Below are positions 1 through 8,424 of a DNA stretch of 64,000 nucleotides, piece by piece; positions within the stretch are counted from its first letter, which is position 1; each line of letters begins with the position of its first letter. The DNA comes from Leucobacter triazinivorans (GTDB lineage Bacteria; Actinomycetota; Actinomycetes; Actinomycetales; Microbacteriaceae): the NCBI RefSeq assembly GCF_004208635.1, contig NZ_CP035806.1, forward strand, positions 1,054,001 to 1,118,000, written 5' to 3'. The notes under the pieces are model-generated. The model was not told where the DNA came from, did no database searches, and was given only the letters and a program-made list of their open reading frames with translations. A program made the position numbers and the translations under genes.

Positions 1-1
1 C

Positions 2-649
2 AGTCTCTTCAACACTGATCGCCTCGCTACAGGTATGTCACAAGAAGGAGTGACCGTTGTGGCGACCTCATTGCCTGGAATCGGGCGCATGGCACTTGCA
101 AGCACGCTCGGACAACCAGGTGGAGCGATAGCGACTTTCGCCAAAGGTCTTGATATGCGCAATGAGCGCCTCCCGGATCGCTTCTTTGATCGGGTTGCGG
201 CGAACGGCATGCTACTGAGCGAAACCCCGCCTGGCCGCACCGCTTCAAGAGACACACTTCGCGGACAACTTCGCCTACTGGCCGCGCTCTCCGCGATGAC
301 AACGGTGGTCGAGACAGCACCCCGGAGCGAAGTCATGAAAGTCGCTGCAATCGCGCTGAATCTCCGCCGGGTAGTCGGGGCCGTACCCGGCAAAGAAGGC
401 TCGATCGGTGCAGACGCTTCAAACGAACTCCTGAGTGGAGGTCTGGTGCGGGATGTCACGACACCAGCCGACATCCTGCGCGGCCTCGAAGCATTCGGCA
501 GGAAGCAAGCCTTCATCACCGCGGTTCTTGCAGGGCCGAGCACATCGGTGCAGACAGCCACGACTGCCCGGTCAGATCAGCTCCAACACCGATCAAGTCC
601 CGCCGAGATTGCTCGCGGCCCGTCTCGTACTGCCCTAGAACCACGTTGA
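2..649 (+). CDS. DprA-like Rossmann-fold protein, 5' end outside window
   Basis: The frame is open from the left edge and ends at the stop at 647-649. The first residues (SLFNTDRLATGMSQEGVT) align with GMYDADRLAVGLSLQDVT of the complete paralogue at 1504-2550, so this is the C-terminal half of the same family. The DprA/Smf features seen are the VVAT...GIGRMAL strand-helix region, the LLSETPPG segment, and the R..L..LLAALSAMTTVVETA helix corresponding to the RNRLIAAL region of DprA. True DprA loads RecA on incoming single-stranded DNA during transformation. A role in handling the transferred strand is an inference. The C-terminus differs from the paralogue, with a serine/alanine-rich tail and no winged helix visible. 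Confidence 0.75.
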   Translation, partial: SLFNTDRLATGMSQEGVTVVATSLPGIGRMALASTLGQPGGAIATFAKGLDMRNERLPDRFFDRVAANGMLLSETPPGRTASRDTLRGQLRLLAALSAMTTVVETAPRSEVMKVAAIALNLRRVVGAVPGKEGSIGADASNELLSGGLVRDVTTPADILRGLEAFGRKQAFITAVLAGPSTSVQTATTARSDQLQHRSSPAEIARGPSRTALEPR

Positions 650-688
650 AATGGGCAGCAACGCGACCAGCAGCAGAACGGAGAGGTG

Positions 689-1430
689 ATGGAGCTCAAC
701 GGCCAGCTCGCATTCGACTTCGAAGAGTTCGAGCGCGAAGACGCACGCAACAACCTCGCCTCATGGCAGGGCGCACCCCTGCACTTCACCACGGACTACT
801 ATCCTCCGGCAGAGCTAGACCGTGCCTTCCAGCACTGGCAGTTTCTCTACGGCAACTTCGCCTCCATCCCGCACAGTCATATGTCATCGAGCCGCGGCAG
901 TCGGGAACGCTACCAGCTTCGGAGACCACTCCATCGCGACGTTCTCGGCCGAGCTCCGACCCGATCACGGCCAGCTGGGGCCTGGAGATCTGCTCTATCA
1001 AGCGAACTGCGAGCCCTGCGGGTGGCATTCCGTGAGCAATACGGAGAACGATGTCGTCGAGGCTTGGCACGATCATGGCGTACCGGGCTGGCGAGAACTC
1101 CCCATCATCCCAGCGCAAATCCGGGTGAGCGACGGGAGCGGTGGCCTCACCAAGATTGCGAGGGCCTGGATCGCCAAGCACTACCCGACACACATGCAGA
1201 TTCCTGGCGCTCCGATCATCACTGAACGAGCCCGATATGCGACTCGGCATGTCAATGGGCGCTCCCCCTGGGGCGGCTACGACATCGCCTCGGTTGCCCT
1301 CGACCGCTCCGACCCCGAACTCGAGCGCCTTGAGCCTCCACCCCACCGCGCGGGCGCGACCGCGCTCGAAGCAGCACCGCCACGGAGACCGGCCGGCACG
1401 CATAAGTCGCCTGCCGTGCTGAGCCGCTGA
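689..1430 (+). pseudogene. Frameshifted DUF6349-like protein
   Basis: Two overlapping frames together spell one protein. The first starts at GTG 686 or ATG 689 and reads FEREDARNNLASWQGAPLHF to SIPHSHM. The second, from about 885, continues CHRAAAVGNATSFGDHS through ELRPDHGQLGPGDLLYQ to NGRSPWGGYDIASVALDR, ending at 1430. The switch falls at about 881-885 (ATG, one T, then CAT CGA), which looks like loss of two bases from an M-W-H-R stretch. The composition resembles proteins I associate with DUF6349, common and uncharacterised in actinobacterial conjugative elements. The family name is from memory. It could be a sequencing error, but a nearby SRAP gene is also broken. Confidence 0.7.
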
Positions 1431-1503
1431 ACCGCGTGAGTTCCTGCGGATCAGTTGCCCGAACCATACCTCTGGGGTGTATCGAGCACCCTTGGAGGCC
1501 ACC

Positions 1504-2550
1504 ATGTCTGAACGGTTTGCCCTTGCCCGCATCGACGACGAGCGTACGGCACGGGTCGCGCTGAGCTACATCATTCCGCTCGGACACGAGATCACCGGCG
1601 GCCTGCTCCAGGCTCACGGGGCCGTGCAGACGCTGCGATTTGCACTCGGCGAGCAGCCGAGGGGTCTCGATGCGGCGGCACTGGCGTACTGGCGCAACTA
1701 CTTCTCCGCCTACAATCCTGCGCATGTCGACCGGAGTGTGCAGTTCGCCAGAGAGCAAGGGCTCACGCTCGTCACTCCCGATGATGCCGACTGGCCGACC
1801 GCGCTCGACGCGCTCGGGTCACGGGCGCCTTACGCGCTCTGGATCAAGGGCTCCCGGCCCGAACTGCTGACGCGTCCACTCTCTGAGCGGGTCTCGATCA
1901 TCGGGGTACGTTCCGCGTCGGGCCGTGGCATGTACGACGCCGATCGGCTTGCGGTCGGGCTCAGCTTGCAGGACGTTACGATCGTCTCGACCGCTTCTCC
2001 TGGGATCGCTCGCGCTGCGCTTTCTGGCCCGCAGCGTGGGCCTGGCGGCGCGATCACGGTATTGACCCATGCGCTAGAAGACCCGGACGCGATCACGCCG
2101 AACGGGTTTCTCGCGTCTATCGGGGAGAACGGGCTGCTCGTGAGCGAGTGCCCGCCGGGGAGAGCGCCCGGCCGAGACTCGTTACAGAGTCAGCGGCGGA
2201 TCGTTGCGGCGCTCTCGGCGGTCACGACGGTGATCGAGTCGGGGCCGCAGGGTGAGGCAGTGCAGACCGCACGCATCGCGAGCGCACTGCACCGGCAGGT
2301 CGCCGTGGTCGAAGGTGAGCCCGGTTCGATCGGCAATCTCGGCCCCCGGCTGCTGCTCGAGGAGTACGGAGCGACCCCGGTGCGGAACCGGGATGATGTG
2401 GCGACGCTCCTGACCGTCAAGCCGCTTGCCGCGCTTTCTGATCTGATGCCGCAGGCGAATCGTGCGACCTCACCGAACCCGAGCCCCGAGGCACCAGCAG
2501 GGCGGCCACAGCATACGCCTACGAGTGGAGTCCTCACGCTCTCGCGTTGA
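1504..2550 (+). CDS. DprA-like DNA-processing protein
   Basis: A 348-residue protein. ATG 1504 is chosen over the in-frame GTG 1477 because GGAGG lies 5 bases upstream. An N-terminal helical segment is followed by the Rossmann core of the DprA/Smf family: LWIKGSRPEL, VSIIGVRSASGRG (DprA G-S-R-x-A-T-G), VTIVSTASPGIARAAL, LLVSECPPG and a QRRIVAALSAVTTVIESG helix. The usual G-I-D-x-A-A-H segment is altered (GIARAALSGPQRG), so DNA or RecA contacts may differ from chromosomal DprA. The tail is proline/serine-rich. It is a paralogue of the truncated gene at the left edge. ICE-borne DprA-like proteins are common and their function is not settled; protection or recombination of the entering strand is an inference. 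Confidence 0.8.
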   Translation: MSERFALARIDDERTARVALSYIIPLGHEITGGLLQAHGAVQTLRFALGEQPRGLDAAALAYWRNYFSAYNPAHVDRSVQFAREQGLTLVTPDDADWPTALDALGSRAPYALWIKGSRPELLTRPLSERVSIIGVRSASGRGMYDADRLAVGLSLQDVTIVSTASPGIARAALSGPQRGPGGAITVLTHALEDPDAITPNGFLASIGENGLLVSECPPGRAPGRDSLQSQRRIVAALSAVTTVIESGPQGEAVQTARIASALHRQVAVVEGEPGSIGNLGPRLLLEEYGATPVRNRDDVATLLTVKPLAALSDLMPQANRATSPNPSPEAPAGRPQHTPTSGVLTLSR

Positions 2551-2568
2551 GCGTGTACATTCAACGCC

Positions 2569-3000
2569 TTAGAAGAGGGTCGGCCCGTCGTATTTGGGGG
2601 CGGCCCGTCGCGCGCTCGTGGCGGTGCGAGCCCGAGTAGCGGTTCGGGGTTCCCGGGGGCTGAGGCGTTCTGCGAGCACGGCTTTCACGTCGCTCCAGAG
2701 GTCTGGCCGGTCGAGGTGGCTGTGCTGTTCGCAGCCGCGTCGAAGTTCGGCAATGAACAGAGATCGTCGCTCGGGTGTCGAGAGTTGTTCGTCGTAGAAA
2801 CCGTGGATGTCGTAGTGCGCGATGAACCCGAAGTGGCCATCGTTGTAGAGGCCGTCGTAGAGCTGCTTTATGAACTTCTCGCGGGGGCAGTCATCTTTGA
2901 TGAAACGCAGCAGAGTGTTGACGAACCTGGACTTACGTTCAGCAGTGTGCCACTCGGTTGTCTCGAACTGCTCTGGCTGCACCCGTTTCGTGCTGACCAC
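2569..3000 (-). CDS. Conserved ICE protein of unknown function
   Basis: A 143-residue soluble protein starting at GTG 3000, preceded by a GGAGGG ribosome-binding site. The body is charged and globular (RFVNTLLRFIKDDCPREKF, FIAHYDIHGFYDEQL, RPDLWSDVKAVLAERL), followed by a basic Arg/Ala/Thr-rich tail that could contact nucleic acid. It lies about 120 bp downstream of the relaxase on the same strand and probably shares its transcript. I recognise no catalytic motif or membrane segment. The tail and the relaxase context suggest a transfer accessory role, but this is weak. Confidence 0.65.
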   Translation of the reverse strand: MVSTKRVQPEQFETTEWHTAERKSRFVNTLLRFIKDDCPREKFIKQLYDGLYNDGHFGFIAHYDIHGFYDEQLSTPERRSLFIAELRRGCEQHSHLDRPDLWSDVKAVLAERLSPREPRTATRARTATSARRAAPKYDGPTLF

Positions 3001-3118
3001 GACGCCCTCCGCTCACGTTGCCTCGGCTGATGGTGACGAGGTGCGCTCTCCGAACCGATCTGCGCTTCGGAGCACCAACGGATTGCAGTAGCCCGGCGCA
3101 GGCCTCGTCCGAGTTCCA

Positions 3119-6100
3119 TCACCGGATCGGCCCCCGCCGCTCCCGCGCAGGTGCAGGACGTGACGAGCCGGGCTGCGGCGCTCGGGCGGCCACTTGTCGC
3201 GCCCTGGTGAGCGCGGCGGCGGCACGTTCGTGGTCAATCTTCTGCGAGACCTGCTCAGGCTTGGCACCGAGCGGGTCAGGGGCGTCGATACCGTGGCGGT
3301 CGCGATACGCCGCGACGGTGATGAGATGGTTTCGCCAGTCAGAGGCCGCGCCCAATTGCGTCGGGGGTGCGCCGACCCCGGCAGCCCAACTCGCAGGATC
3401 GGCGAGCGCAGTATCGAGCAGCGCGGCCGCGCGTGCTTCGATGAGGTCGCGGCGTTCGTCGAGTGCGGCCCGCATCTCAGCATCGGTGACGCCGCTCGCT
3501 TCGGGGATCAGGCCGACGATCAGGCGGGGGCGCTGGCCGGTTCTGGCTCCGAGTCCGGCAACAGCGCGTTCGAGCCGGTAGTGGAGCACGGAGGCGATGT
3601 CGTCAGCATCGGAGAAGCCGCGAGCCGCGATCAGTCGAGGCATGAGCCTGTCGAGCTGATGCCCGTCCGCCTCGGCACGGCGAAGCTCGACCGCCAACGC
3701 GCCGAAGGTCTCCGCACCAACGGCTTCAGCAGCTTGCGCGTCTGTGAGGCCCGAGGCTGCGAGGAGTCGCGCCCACCTGTCTTGCTGCGCGGCGGCGGCG
3801 ATGCTCTCGTACTCTGCCGAGAGCTGCCAGATGCCGCCCCAGCGTTCCTGCTCGGCGGAAATGGTCTCGTGCGCAGAGAGTTCGGCACCGACGTGCCTGA
3901 GTACGCCCTCGAGCACGGTGCGGGCAGTAACGTCCGGGTCGGTGCCGGGCAGGTCAACGGTATGCGCCGGGTCGAGCTTGTCCGTGGCGACGTAAGCGAT
4001 GTTTGAGTAGCGGCCTCGGGTCATGGAGACGTAGAGCACCTCGCGGGTCGTGGTCGCTTCGACGAGCGTGTGCGCAGTATCGACGGTGACTCCCTGAGCA
4101 CGGTGAGCGGTGACAGCGTAGCCGAGTTCGACGTTTTCTGCGACGTAGGAGGCGGGGAGCATGATGCCGCCTCCGTGTCGCATGGTCGGGGGTCGCACGA
4201 ACACGGCTCCGTCGTCGCGCACGTTCGTGACGATCCAGCGTTCGCCGTTGCGCACCCAGCTGTGAGCGGAGCGCAGGCGGCGATCGTTCTTGCGCGTGAT
4301 GATCGTGTCTCCGACGCTTGCACGGGTGCCGTCTGCGAGCGCGACTTCGCGTTCGGCGTCGACGTAGCCTACGGCGATGAGGTCGCGGCGGGCGCGCTCG
4401 TTCAGGTCGGTGACGTTCTCGGTCGTCGCGGCGATGAGGATCGTGCCGCGCCCGGCACGCCGGTCAGCCCACCATGCCCGATACGCGGCCTCCGCCATTT
4501 CTTCGGTGGTGCCGCCACGGAGGCGCCCGTGCTGTGCGTAGCTGTCGATGACTTTGGGGCGTCCATGACGGAGTTCGAGCGAGGCGAGCTTCTCCCAGTC
4601 GGCGGCGAACCGCCACACCTCGGTCAGTTCCGGGGCCTCGGCCGCGCGGTCGCCCACGAGGAGGGAGAACGCTCCACCGACGTCAACGGATTGGAGTTGC
4701 CAGGCGTCTCCGACGAGCAGCACTTTCGCACCCGCGAGCTCGGCTTGCCGGGTGAGGAAGTCGAGCGAGTGGGTGCCCGCGAGCGACGCTTCATCGAGGA
4801 TCACCAACTGGTTCTTCGTGAACCCCTGCCCGGTGCGCTCGAAGACCTCCCGCCATTTCGCGGTGTTCTCGGTCGAGATACTGAGATCAGCCGCGAGCAC
4901 GTCGGCGGCGACTGAGGACGGGGCAAGCCCGACGACCGAGCCCTCACCGTGCTTCCACTCCCACGCCCGCCTGAGCGTGCCGAGAGCGGTCGTCTTGCCG
5001 GTTCCTGCAGGGCCGACGAGCACATCGAGCGTGCGGCCTGAGACAGCGATCCGGGTGAGTGCGTCGAACTGGTCTGGGCCAAGCATGCGGCCCCCAGCAT
5101 CGGGTTGCGCGGCGATCCGCTCGATCGTGGCGAGCGCGAGCCGGGGGCCGGCCATGTGCCGGGAGCGTGCGAGTAGCCGGTCTTCGGCGGCGAGGAGTTC
5201 CGTTGAGGAGTACAGGGTCGAGTGCTTCGGCCGGAATCTTGTGCTGCCGTCTTCGCGCAGGAACTGGGCGGGCGTGAGAGCGAGTTCTGGTGGGGTGAGG
5301 CGCAGCGACTGCTGCTCGGCGGCGTCGGCAATCATGCCGACGATGGCTTCCCGATCCTGGGTCGACGCGAGCCTGAGCCACATCGACTGTCGTGCGGCTT
5401 CAGCTACGAGGTTCCAGCGCCGCCAGGTCGAGCGCTTCTCACCAATCGTCTCAATCACGGTCGCGGCGATTTCTCTGATGAGGTCGAGCGGAATGTCATC
5501 GGCGCGCAACACCGTGGTGCTGCGCCCCGCAACAGGGGCGTGTTGCCACGCAACACGGGTCGCCCACGCTGTTGCGTCTTCTCCGAGGAGCCCGGTTGCA
5601 CGGTTGCGCCATTCGGTCGTGAGGTCGTCGAGCGATCGCACGTCCTTCTCCGGCCTGGTGCTCAGGGTTGCTTCTTGGAGCATCTTGATCACGGTCGCGG
5701 GCTTCGGGCGACGCCCGTGCCGTTCGACGTACTCGGCAATGAGTCGCTCTTTCTCCAATTCGATGTGCCGGGCACGGTTCGAGAACTCCTTGATGAGTTC
5801 CTCGGGCACCCCTGTGATCGCCCAGGATGCGTTTCGGCCCGCCCCCTGATCACGCATCTCCCAGTCCACTCCGAGCAGCCTAGTGAGGGTGTCGGCGAAC
5901 ACAGCTTCGTGCAGTTCGCTCAGTGCGACGGTCGCCGCGTGTAAGGGCCTGCCGTCGAGCGCGAGCCATCGCCCGGTCTGCGCCTCCTGCACCTTGTTCG
6001 AGACGACGACGTGCGTGTGCAGATACGGGTCGTGGAGGCGGGAGTCGTAGTGGTCATACGCGGTAGCGACGAGACCAGCAACGTCGAGTTGCACGGTGGC

Positions 6101-6691
6101 CCCGTCCGGGCCGAGCGCACCGCCGCGTGTTGCGGCAACTTCTCGCTCCATGAACTTCAACATCTCCGCAACAGCGGCCTGGTGCGCCTCCCAGATGAGT
6201 TGTTGCGTACCCGCATCCGCAACAGCCCACAACACCGACGCGCTTTTCGGGATCGAGAACGTAAAGTCATACGCGGCAACGGCCTTGCGCGGCTTCTTCC
6301 CCGCTTCTTCCCCTTCGATCAGCGCGACGGCCTCGGCCAGCGCGGTCGGCGTCAGCGAGCGGTCGAGTTTGCGGACGCGTGCCGCGACCCGCTGGTCGAG
6401 CGTCTGAAACTGGCTGTATGGCCTCCCCAATGCCTCGCCGGTGATCGGGTTCCGGCCCATCCCGACGAGGAGTTGGAGCTGCGTCTCGGTCACTTGATCC
6501 CCTGCAGCGATCAGGCCGTCGGCGAGGCCCGCCAGACCGGAGCCGAGCCACCGACCGGGTGGCGATCCCTCTTCGCTGTAGTAGCGGGTGAGCGGGGTGG
6601 ACATGGCGCGGTCGCCATCGCCGTAGACGACAGATTTCAGCAAGTATTTGTAGCCGTCGCCCGCACTCATGGGCCGCATCGAAACCGTCAC
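3119..6691 (-). CDS. MobF-family conjugative relaxase with fused helicase domain (TrwC/TraA-like)
   Basis: A 1,190-residue protein that would nick oriT and unwind the strand for transfer. Start GTG 6691 has GGAGG eight bases upstream. N-terminal TrwC relaxase domain (about 1-350): a tyrosine pair near residue 37 (LTRYYSEEG) is a candidate nicking residue, and the metal-binding histidine cluster HYDSRLHDPYLHTH lies near residues 214-228. The second half is a RecD-like superfamily 1 helicase with Walker A VGPAGTGKTT near residue 560, a Walker B-like LVILDEASL, and a C-terminal YAVTAHRAQGVT motif. The basic, proline-rich C-terminus may be the secretion signal recognised by the coupling protein. 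It is oriented away from the cargo, and the non-coding DNA upstream is the natural place for oriT. Confidence 0.92.
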   Translation of the reverse strand: MTVSMRPMSAGDGYKYLLKSVVYGDGDRAMSTPLTRYYSEEGSPPGRWLGSGLAGLADGLIAAGDQVTETQLQLLVGMGRNPITGEALGRPYSQFQTLDQRVAARVRKLDRSLTPTALAEAVALIEGEEAGKKPRKAVAAYDFTFSIPKSASVLWAVADAGTQQLIWEAHQAAVAEMLKFMEREVAATRGGALGPDGATVQLDVAGLVATAYDHYDSRLHDPYLHTHVVVSNKVQEAQTGRWLALDGRPLHAATVALSELHEAVFADTLTRLLGVDWEMRDQGAGRNASWAITGVPEELIKEFSNRARHIELEKERLIAEYVERHGRRPKPATVIKMLQEATLSTRPEKDVRSLDDLTTEWRNRATGLLGEDATAWATRVAWQHAPVAGRSTTVLRADDIPLDLIREIAATVIETIGEKRSTWRRWNLVAEAARQSMWLRLASTQDREAIVGMIADAAEQQSLRLTPPELALTPAQFLREDGSTRFRPKHSTLYSSTELLAAEDRLLARSRHMAGPRLALATIERIAAQPDAGGRMLGPDQFDALTRIAVSGRTLDVLVGPAGTGKTTALGTLRRAWEWKHGEGSVVGLAPSSVAADVLAADLSISTENTAKWREVFERTGQGFTKNQLVILDEASLAGTHSLDFLTRQAELAGAKVLLVGDAWQLQSVDVGGAFSLLVGDRAAEAPELTEVWRFAADWEKLASLELRHGRPKVIDSYAQHGRLRGGTTEEMAEAAYRAWWADRRAGRGTILIAATTENVTDLNERARRDLIAVGYVDAEREVALADGTRASVGDTIITRKNDRRLRSAHSWVRNGERWIVTNVRDDGAVFVRPPTMRHGGGIMLPASYVAENVELGYAVTAHRAQGVTVDTAHTLVEATTTREVLYVSMTRGRYSNIAYVATDKLDPAHTVDLPGTDPDVTARTVLEGVLRHVGAELSAHETISAEQERWGGIWQLSAEYESIAAAAQQDRWARLLAASGLTDAQAAEAVGAETFGALAVELRRAEADGHQLDRLMPRLIAARGFSDADDIASVLHYRLERAVAGLGARTGQRPRLIVGLIPEASGVTDAEMRAALDERRDLIEARAAALLDTALADPASWAAGVGAPPTQLGAASDWRNHLITVAAYRDRHGIDAPDPLGAKPEQVSQKIDHERAAAALTRARQVAARAPQPGSSRPAPARERRGPIR

Positions 6692-7281
6692 GCTGTCCGC
6701 CTCCCTCTGAAAGAAGGTGCGCCTTTCGACCCACAGTGGCTTGACTTGCGTAGGCGAAATCGGCGTTCAAGTCAGGCTTGACTCGTGGCTGAGAATCCAT
6801 GTTTGCAAGATATGTGGGCATTGTTCGGGAGAGGTCAGATGGATCTCCGCGTACTAGAAAAGTCATAGGTGACCTCGCTTCTGTAATCGGAGGTGCTGTG
6901 ACTGGTGAAGACTGGACTCCGGCACTCCGTAGAAGGCGATGAGACTGTCACATCGTTCGCTGAATGAGGTGGCGAGCTCCCGACTTACGAGCTCGCTGGT
7001 GTCGGGAAGTCGGGCGATCGCTTCGTAGAAGCAGCTCAGAGTACCCTACGAGTCCACGGCAGCAACGGCCATACTCCTCGCAGTGCGAAGCTCACACCAT
7101 CACGCTTGATTATGGTCAAAATGCACCGCCTCAAAGCCCTCCAGGAAGTTTGACTGATATCAGCTAAAGCGTTCCCTGATTCATGAACGACGCTGAATAG
7201 CCAAGGGTCTACATCTGTAGGAACTCTCGGAAATCGACTTCGGGCTGACTTCATACGATTCAATCAAGAGAGAGAACGACA
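6692..7281. other. Intergenic region between relaxase and cargo; possible oriT
   Basis: I find no convincing gene in these 590 bases; small frames here have no ribosome-binding site or recognisable protein. Visible structure: a 9-base direct repeat GGCTTGACT at 6738-6746 and 6775-6783 with TCAAG/CTTGA inverted arms beside the second copy, and an inverted repeat CCCGACTT/AAGTCGGG at 6979-6986 and 7007-7014. Inverted repeats just upstream of a MobF relaxase gene are typical of oriT, but no nic consensus is recognisable. The right part must hold the promoter for the alcohol dehydrogenase operon. The local G+C content is lower than in the transfer genes. Confidence 0.35.
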
Positions 7282-8382
7282 ATGACGTTGACTCGCACTC
7301 CAATCCGTGCCGCCGTGTTGACCCGGGCTGGCAGTGGGCTCGAGATTCAAGACCTTCACATCGATGAGCCTCTGCCAGGCGAGGTTCGCGTGCGCACGCT
7401 CGCGGCCGGTCTGTGCCACAGTGATTTGCACTACATCGATGGAACTTTGGCTATCGAGTTGCCCGCCGTATTGGGGCATGAGGTAGTTGGAGAGATCGTC
7501 GCTGTCGGCGAAGCGAAAGCGCGGCACCGCATCGGTGAACGTGTCGTGATCACCATCTCCCCCTCATGCGGGCTGTGCTCAAGCTGCGTGGCCGGAAGAG
7601 CAACGCAATGCGAGAGATCTGGTGAACTCCGACAGCGTGAGAGACCGAAACTGACTGATGCTCGAGGTGCCCCAGTGAATCTTCTCGGCTCTATCGGGGG
7701 CTTTGCCGAAGAGCTGATAGTTCGGGAGTCTGCGGTCGTTCCTATAGATCCCGCTATCCCCGCAAGAGAAGCATGTCTGATCGGATGCTGCATAGCCACC
7801 GGCTTCGGTGCCGTTGTACATGCGGCCGGGGTATCTCCACTCGATGCCGTGGCAGTGATCGGGTGTGGGGGCGTCGGAGTTGCAGCGATTCAGGCAGCAA
7901 AGATCGCGGGCGCGCGCATCATCGTAGCTATTGATGTACATCAGGCGAAGCTTGATCGTGCACGTTCCTTCGGCGCGAGCCACACGCTTCTCTCAACAGA
8001 CGGGCTGCGCGATGAACTGGAGCTCATCTGCCCTGGAGGCGTCGACAAAAGTTTCGAGGCGGTTGGTTCACCGCACACTGCCGCTCAAGCGTTCGAAATC
8101 CTCGCCAGGAACGGCACCGCGACAATACTCGGTCTCGAGAAACCGGGCAGCCGCATCTCTGTTGATGCTGAGCTTCTGATCGAGGGCGATAGAAAGATTC
8201 GCGGTGCCTACATGGGAACGAACCAGCTGCCGAGAGACATCCCCGCCCTCATAAGCCACCATCGTTCGGGTGCCCTGCTATTGGATCGCATGGTGACCTC
8301 ACGGTGGCGTTTCGAGGAGATCAACGAGGGCTTCGAGGCGATGAAGCAGGCCGATTCTATTCGCGCTGTCATCGAATGGTGA
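7282..8382 (+). CDS. Zinc-dependent alcohol dehydrogenase (class III-like MDR family)
   Basis: A 366-residue NAD(P)-dependent alcohol dehydrogenase, first gene of a three-gene operon. Catalytic zinc ligands are visible as Cys45 (GLCHSDLH) and His66-Glu67 (LGHEVVGE), with a third ligand in the IGCCIATGFGAV region. The structural zinc lobe has Cys96, 99, 102 and 110 (CGLCSSCVAGRATQC). The nucleotide fold is VAVIGCGGVGVAAIQ, followed by a strand ending in Asp (VAIDVHQAK), favouring NAD. The start ATG follows a GAGAGAGAA purine tract. The next gene is an aldehyde dehydrogenase 42 bp downstream, so an alcohol-to-aldehyde-to-acid pair is likely. Substrate unknown; an amino alcohol or hydroxyalkylamide would fit the cluster. 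Confidence 0.9.
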   Translation: MTLTRTPIRAAVLTRAGSGLEIQDLHIDEPLPGEVRVRTLAAGLCHSDLHYIDGTLAIELPAVLGHEVVGEIVAVGEAKARHRIGERVVITISPSCGLCSSCVAGRATQCERSGELRQRERPKLTDARGAPVNLLGSIGGFAEELIVRESAVVPIDPAIPAREACLIGCCIATGFGAVVHAAGVSPLDAVAVIGCGGVGVAAIQAAKIAGARIIVAIDVHQAKLDRARSFGASHTLLSTDGLRDELELICPGGVDKSFEAVGSPHTAAQAFEILARNGTATILGLEKPGSRISVDAELLIEGDRKIRGAYMGTNQLPRDIPALISHHRSGALLLDRMVTSRWRFEEINEGFEAMKQADSIRAVIEW

Positions 8383-8424
8383 CAATCGGCTCCTCAACCT
8401 AACCATGCGGAAAGAAGCAAAGAT

